DNA of 7,617 bases from Terriglobia bacterium (lineage in GTDB: Bacteria; Acidobacteriota; Terriglobia; UBA7540). The notes under the pieces were generated by a model. The model did not search any database. It worked only from the letters and a program-made list of their open reading frames with translations, and had not been told where the DNA came from. Every line of letters begins with the position of its first letter. Within the stretch, counting starts at the first letter, position 1. The DNA is taken from the NCBI GenBank assembly GCA_030042795.1, contig JASHYZ010000466.1:1-7617 (forward strand), written 5' to 3'. Position numbers and translations under genes: made by a program. Positions 5,915 to 7,617 of the stretch are shown one piece after another.

Positions 5915-6627
5915 TGAATCAAACGTCCATGAAACCTCCCGAGGAACGCCAGGACCGGCGCTTGATGCGTGCGATGTTCGGAACCATCGCTCCGCGCTAT
6001 GACTTTGTCACCCGCATTTTCTCCTACGGCATGGATCGCCAGTGGAAACGGGCTGGCGTGGCGAAGGCGCCACTCCTGGAAGGAACGGTGGTGTTGGACC
6101 TAGCGTCGGGCACCGGCGACTTCTCGCAACTCGTACTCAACCGTGTGGCAGGGGCGAGGTCGATCGCGGTGGATCTCGCCGAGCCTATGCTGCGCTTTGC
6201 GCGCAAGCGCGGCCTAAAGGAAGCGGTGTGTGGTGACGCCGCGGCATTGCCCTTCGCCGACGGCTCGTTTCATTGTGTCTTCGTCGGCTACGGCTTGCGC
6301 AATTTCCTCAATCTGAATGCTGCGGTGGGCGAAATCGCCCGCGTCACTCGACCGGGCGGGATGATGGTAAGCCTGGATTTTTTCCTGCCAACAAACCCCA
6401 TCCTACGCCGGCTCTATCTTGCCTACCTGTACGCGCAAGGAGCGCTCTGGGGCCTGCTGCTGCACAAACGCGCCCGCATTTACACCTATATTCCGGACTC
6501 GATCCGTAGCTTCGTCTCGGTGGAGGAATTCTCTTCGTTACTGCGCCGGACGGGCTACACACACGTGGAAGCACGCCCGTACATTTTTGGCGGCATCGGA
6601 CTGCACTGGGCGGTAAAGAGCGGGTAG
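5914..6627 (+). CDS. menG: Demethylmenaquinone methyltransferase (MenG/UbiE family)
   Basis: A 237-residue class I SAM-dependent methyltransferase of the UbiE/COQ5 type, which C-methylates demethylmenaquinone in the last step of menaquinone synthesis at the inner face of the membrane. Features in order: the N-terminal family motif MFGTIAPRYDFVTRIFSYGMDRQWKR (21-46), SAM motif I VLDLASGTGDFS (60-71), acidic AVDLAEPML (85-93), GDAAALPFADGSFHCVF (107-123), the family signature GYGLRNF (125-131), RVTRPGGMMV (143-152), and the closing IPDSIRSFVS...GGIGLHWAVK. A Thr stands where most members have Asn after YD(F/L)(L/V). The start at 5914 overlaps the Rieske stop as TAATG, with no independent ribosome-binding site, pointing to translational coupling. 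A second ATG at 5929 is possible. Menaquinone rather than ubiquinone is assumed from the inferred phylum; the sequence alone does not separate MenG from UbiE, and a substrate other than a respiratory quinone is possible. Confidence 0.9.
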   Translation: MNQTSMKPPEERQDRRLMRAMFGTIAPRYDFVTRIFSYGMDRQWKRAGVAKAPLLEGTVVLDLASGTGDFSQLVLNRVAGARSIAVDLAEPMLRFARKRGLKEAVCGDAAALPFADGSFHCVFVGYGLRNFLNLNAAVGEIARVTRPGGMMVSLDFFLPTNPILRRLYLAYLYAQGALWGLLLHKRARIYTYIPDSIRSFVSVEEFSSLLRRTGYTHVEARPYIFGGIGLHWAVKSG

Positions 6628-6649
6628 CAGCCGGGCGCACCTGGCTTCC

Positions 6650-6666
6650 GGGGCGGCGCGCGCCCC
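6650..6666. terminator. GC-rich hairpin between convergent genes, possible bidirectional terminator
   Basis: GGGGCG (6650-6655) and CGCCCC (6661-6666) form a perfect 6-bp GC stem with a 5-base loop in the 49-bp gap between the converging menG and glycosylase genes. The place and symmetry fit a shared terminator, but neither strand shows a U-tract after the stem, so it may only pause or stabilise the transcript ends. Confidence 0.4.
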
Positions 6667-6676
6667 TAGGTTTAGA

Positions 6677-7327
6677 CTATGTAAGCAATCGCTTGGGGCC
6701 GCTGACGAACTGGCTCCCGCGCTCGTAGAAACGCAGCACTCGGTCAACCTCCTTTGTCAGCCCAATGCGCACGCTCTCGCCGATGGCACCTACAGGCCGC
6801 AGTGCCGTTCCCAGCCACAGTGTGCCGTTGCCGCACAGATCAAGGCCGTCGTGCCGCCGGGTAATTCGCATGGCGCTAGCGAGCCGGCCCGGGCCGCGGG
6901 CGAGATCCCGCAGCTTCGTGCTGGCTCCGTCCGGCTGCATCAGGGCAACCCCTTGCAGCGGTTCCAGTGCGCGCAGCAGCACGCCAGCGCCGACTCCGTC
7001 CCGCTCGCTCGAAACATTGAGCATGTACCAGCAGCCGTAAACAAAATACACGTAGGCGTGCCCGTGCTCCAGAAAGAGTGACCGATTTCGGGGCGTCAGC
7101 CCGCGAAAGGCGTGCGCGGCGGCATCACCAACGACATACGCCTCCGTTTCCACAATGCGTCCGCTCATCGTGCCGCCGGCAACCGAGTGGACCAGCGTTT
7201 TCCCCACGAGGTAGCGAGCGAGCTCGACCGTATCCACTGGAAGTTCGGCTCGGCGGAGGCACCGGGGCAGACCCAGTTTCGAGAGAAGATTCGCGCGCGC
7301 TAGGGACCTAGCTGTGGCTTTTGTCAT
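6677..7327 (-). CDS. mpg: 3-methyladenine DNA glycosylase, AAG/MPG family
   Basis: A 216-residue base-excision-repair enzyme that flips out and removes alkylated or deaminated purines such as 3-methyladenine and hypoxanthine. Against the human AAG pattern as I recall it, every active-site residue is present: E62 and Y64 in VETEAY (human E125, Y127), H72 in AAH (H136), Y94 in YVYFVYG (Y159) and N104 in MLNVSS (N169). TPRNRSLF, GVLLRALEPLQG and GPGRLASAMRI are further family blocks. The N-terminus enters the domain at ELPVDTVELARYLVGKTLV (28-46). I chose ATG 7327. The longer in-frame extension to 7444 is Cys/Ser-rich, unlike the family, and would add 39 residues. No strong ribosome-binding site precedes 7327, so the start is the least certain part. 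It is transcribed toward menG and has no operon partner in view. Length is normal for bacterial members. Confidence 0.94.
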   Translation of the reverse strand: MTKATARSLARANLLSKLGLPRCLRRAELPVDTVELARYLVGKTLVHSVAGGTMSGRIVETEAYVVGDAAAHAFRGLTPRNRSLFLEHGHAYVYFVYGCWYMLNVSSERDGVGAGVLLRALEPLQGVALMQPDGASTKLRDLARGPGRLASAMRITRRHDGLDLCGNGTLWLGTALRPVGAIGESVRIGLTKEVDRVLRFYERGSQFVSGPKRLLT

Positions 7328-7603
7328 GGCCCGGCACTTATCACTTGTGCAAGAATGATCGACATCAAGACCGCAGGTTATCACGGATGTTTGGCTGGTG
7401 GCACAGGGGGAATACTGGAGGCAGCGGCTTCGGAATCCGTGCACAGGGAGCCTTAGGATTGGTGCTTGGGACGCGATTAGACGGCCGATGGCGGGGGCAC
7501 AGTTGACCGGTACCTATTTTCCAAGGTGTTTTTTGGGGGTTTGTCGACACGTGTGACCCGCGTCGGAGTATCCGGAGGAGAACCAAAGCAGCGGTCGGTG
7601 GAG
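7328..7603. other. Intergenic region upstream of mpg and of the next plus-strand gene
   Basis: This stretch separates two divergent genes and should hold promoters for both. I see no protein or RNA gene in it. Notable sites are TTGACC on the plus strand (7503-7508, -35-like but without a matching -10), overlapping ACCGGT/GGTACC palindromes (7506-7514), and an 8-bp palindrome ACACGTGT (7547-7554). None gives a complete promoter, so the start sites remain unassigned. Confidence 0.35.
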
Positions 7604-7612
7604 AAGGAGGTG
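7604..7612 (+). promoter_or_regulatory. Strong Shine-Dalgarno sequence for a gene starting beyond the right edge
   Basis: AAGGAGGTG is an essentially full-length match to the anti-Shine-Dalgarno end of 16S rRNA. Only five bases (TCAAC) remain before the window ends, so a start codon at or right after 7618 would have ideal spacing. No coding sequence of that gene is visible. Confidence 0.6.
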
Positions 7613-7617
7613 TCAAC

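Noticed and set aside
7328..7444. In-frame N-terminal extension of the DNA glycosylase
   Set aside because: Cys/Ser-rich 39 residues with no family similarity. Bacterial AAG-type enzymes of about 190-220 residues fit the start at 7327.
1..7617. A defence, mobile-element or biosynthetic-cluster reading of the whole window
   Set aside because: No transposase, integrase, nuclease-defence, toxin-antitoxin or cluster scaffold genes are present, and no long repeats. The genes are of mixed housekeeping types with normal lengths.

Overview
The window is a GC-rich (roughly 60% by eye) bacterial chromosomal segment with ordinary gene density. It holds seven protein genes and the ribosome-binding site of an eighth that starts just past the right edge. 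No RNA gene, insertion sequence, CRISPR array or phage gene is visible. A large UPF0182 membrane protein, a small excisionase-type HTH protein fused to a molybdate-type TOBE domain, a secreted NTF2/SnoaL-like protein, and a choline-monooxygenase-like Rieske protein beside a menaquinone methyltransferase together suggest Acidobacteriota. That placement is an inference from remembered family distributions, not a proven identification.

Left part (1-604): the N-terminal part of a MarR-family repressor runs off the left edge on the minus strand. Its promoter is unusually readable: a TATAAT -10 box touches a 13-bp palindrome, as expected for an autoregulated MarR gene. Between it and the next gene lie about 250 bases with only weak hairpins.

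Middle (605-4168): on the minus strand, a secreted SnoaL/NTF2-like protein is followed after 78 bases by the 917-residue UPF0182 protein, which has seven membrane segments and a large outer domain. A perfect TTGACA element in the gap suggests that the UPF0182 gene has its own promoter as well as possible read-through.

Middle-right (4169-6627): on the plus strand, divergent from the SnoaL gene, lies the HTH-TOBE regulator. The shared 141-bp intergenic region contains a perfect 6-8-6 inverted repeat just upstream of the regulator's -10-like box. After a 165-bp gap comes a two-gene unit, a Rieske non-heme iron oxygenase alpha subunit and a MenG/UbiE methyltransferase, joined by a one-base TAATG stop/start overlap.

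Right part (6628-7617): a 3-methyladenine DNA glycosylase of the AAG/MPG type converges on menG across a GC-rich hairpin. Beyond it is a 290-bp region ending in a near-perfect Shine-Dalgarno sequence for a plus-strand gene outside the window.

These genes are mostly housekeeping, repair and regulation. No multi-gene novel system is demonstrated. The best leads are the translationally coupled Rieske oxygenase/quinone methyltransferase pair, and the HTH-TOBE regulator with its divergent promoter region.
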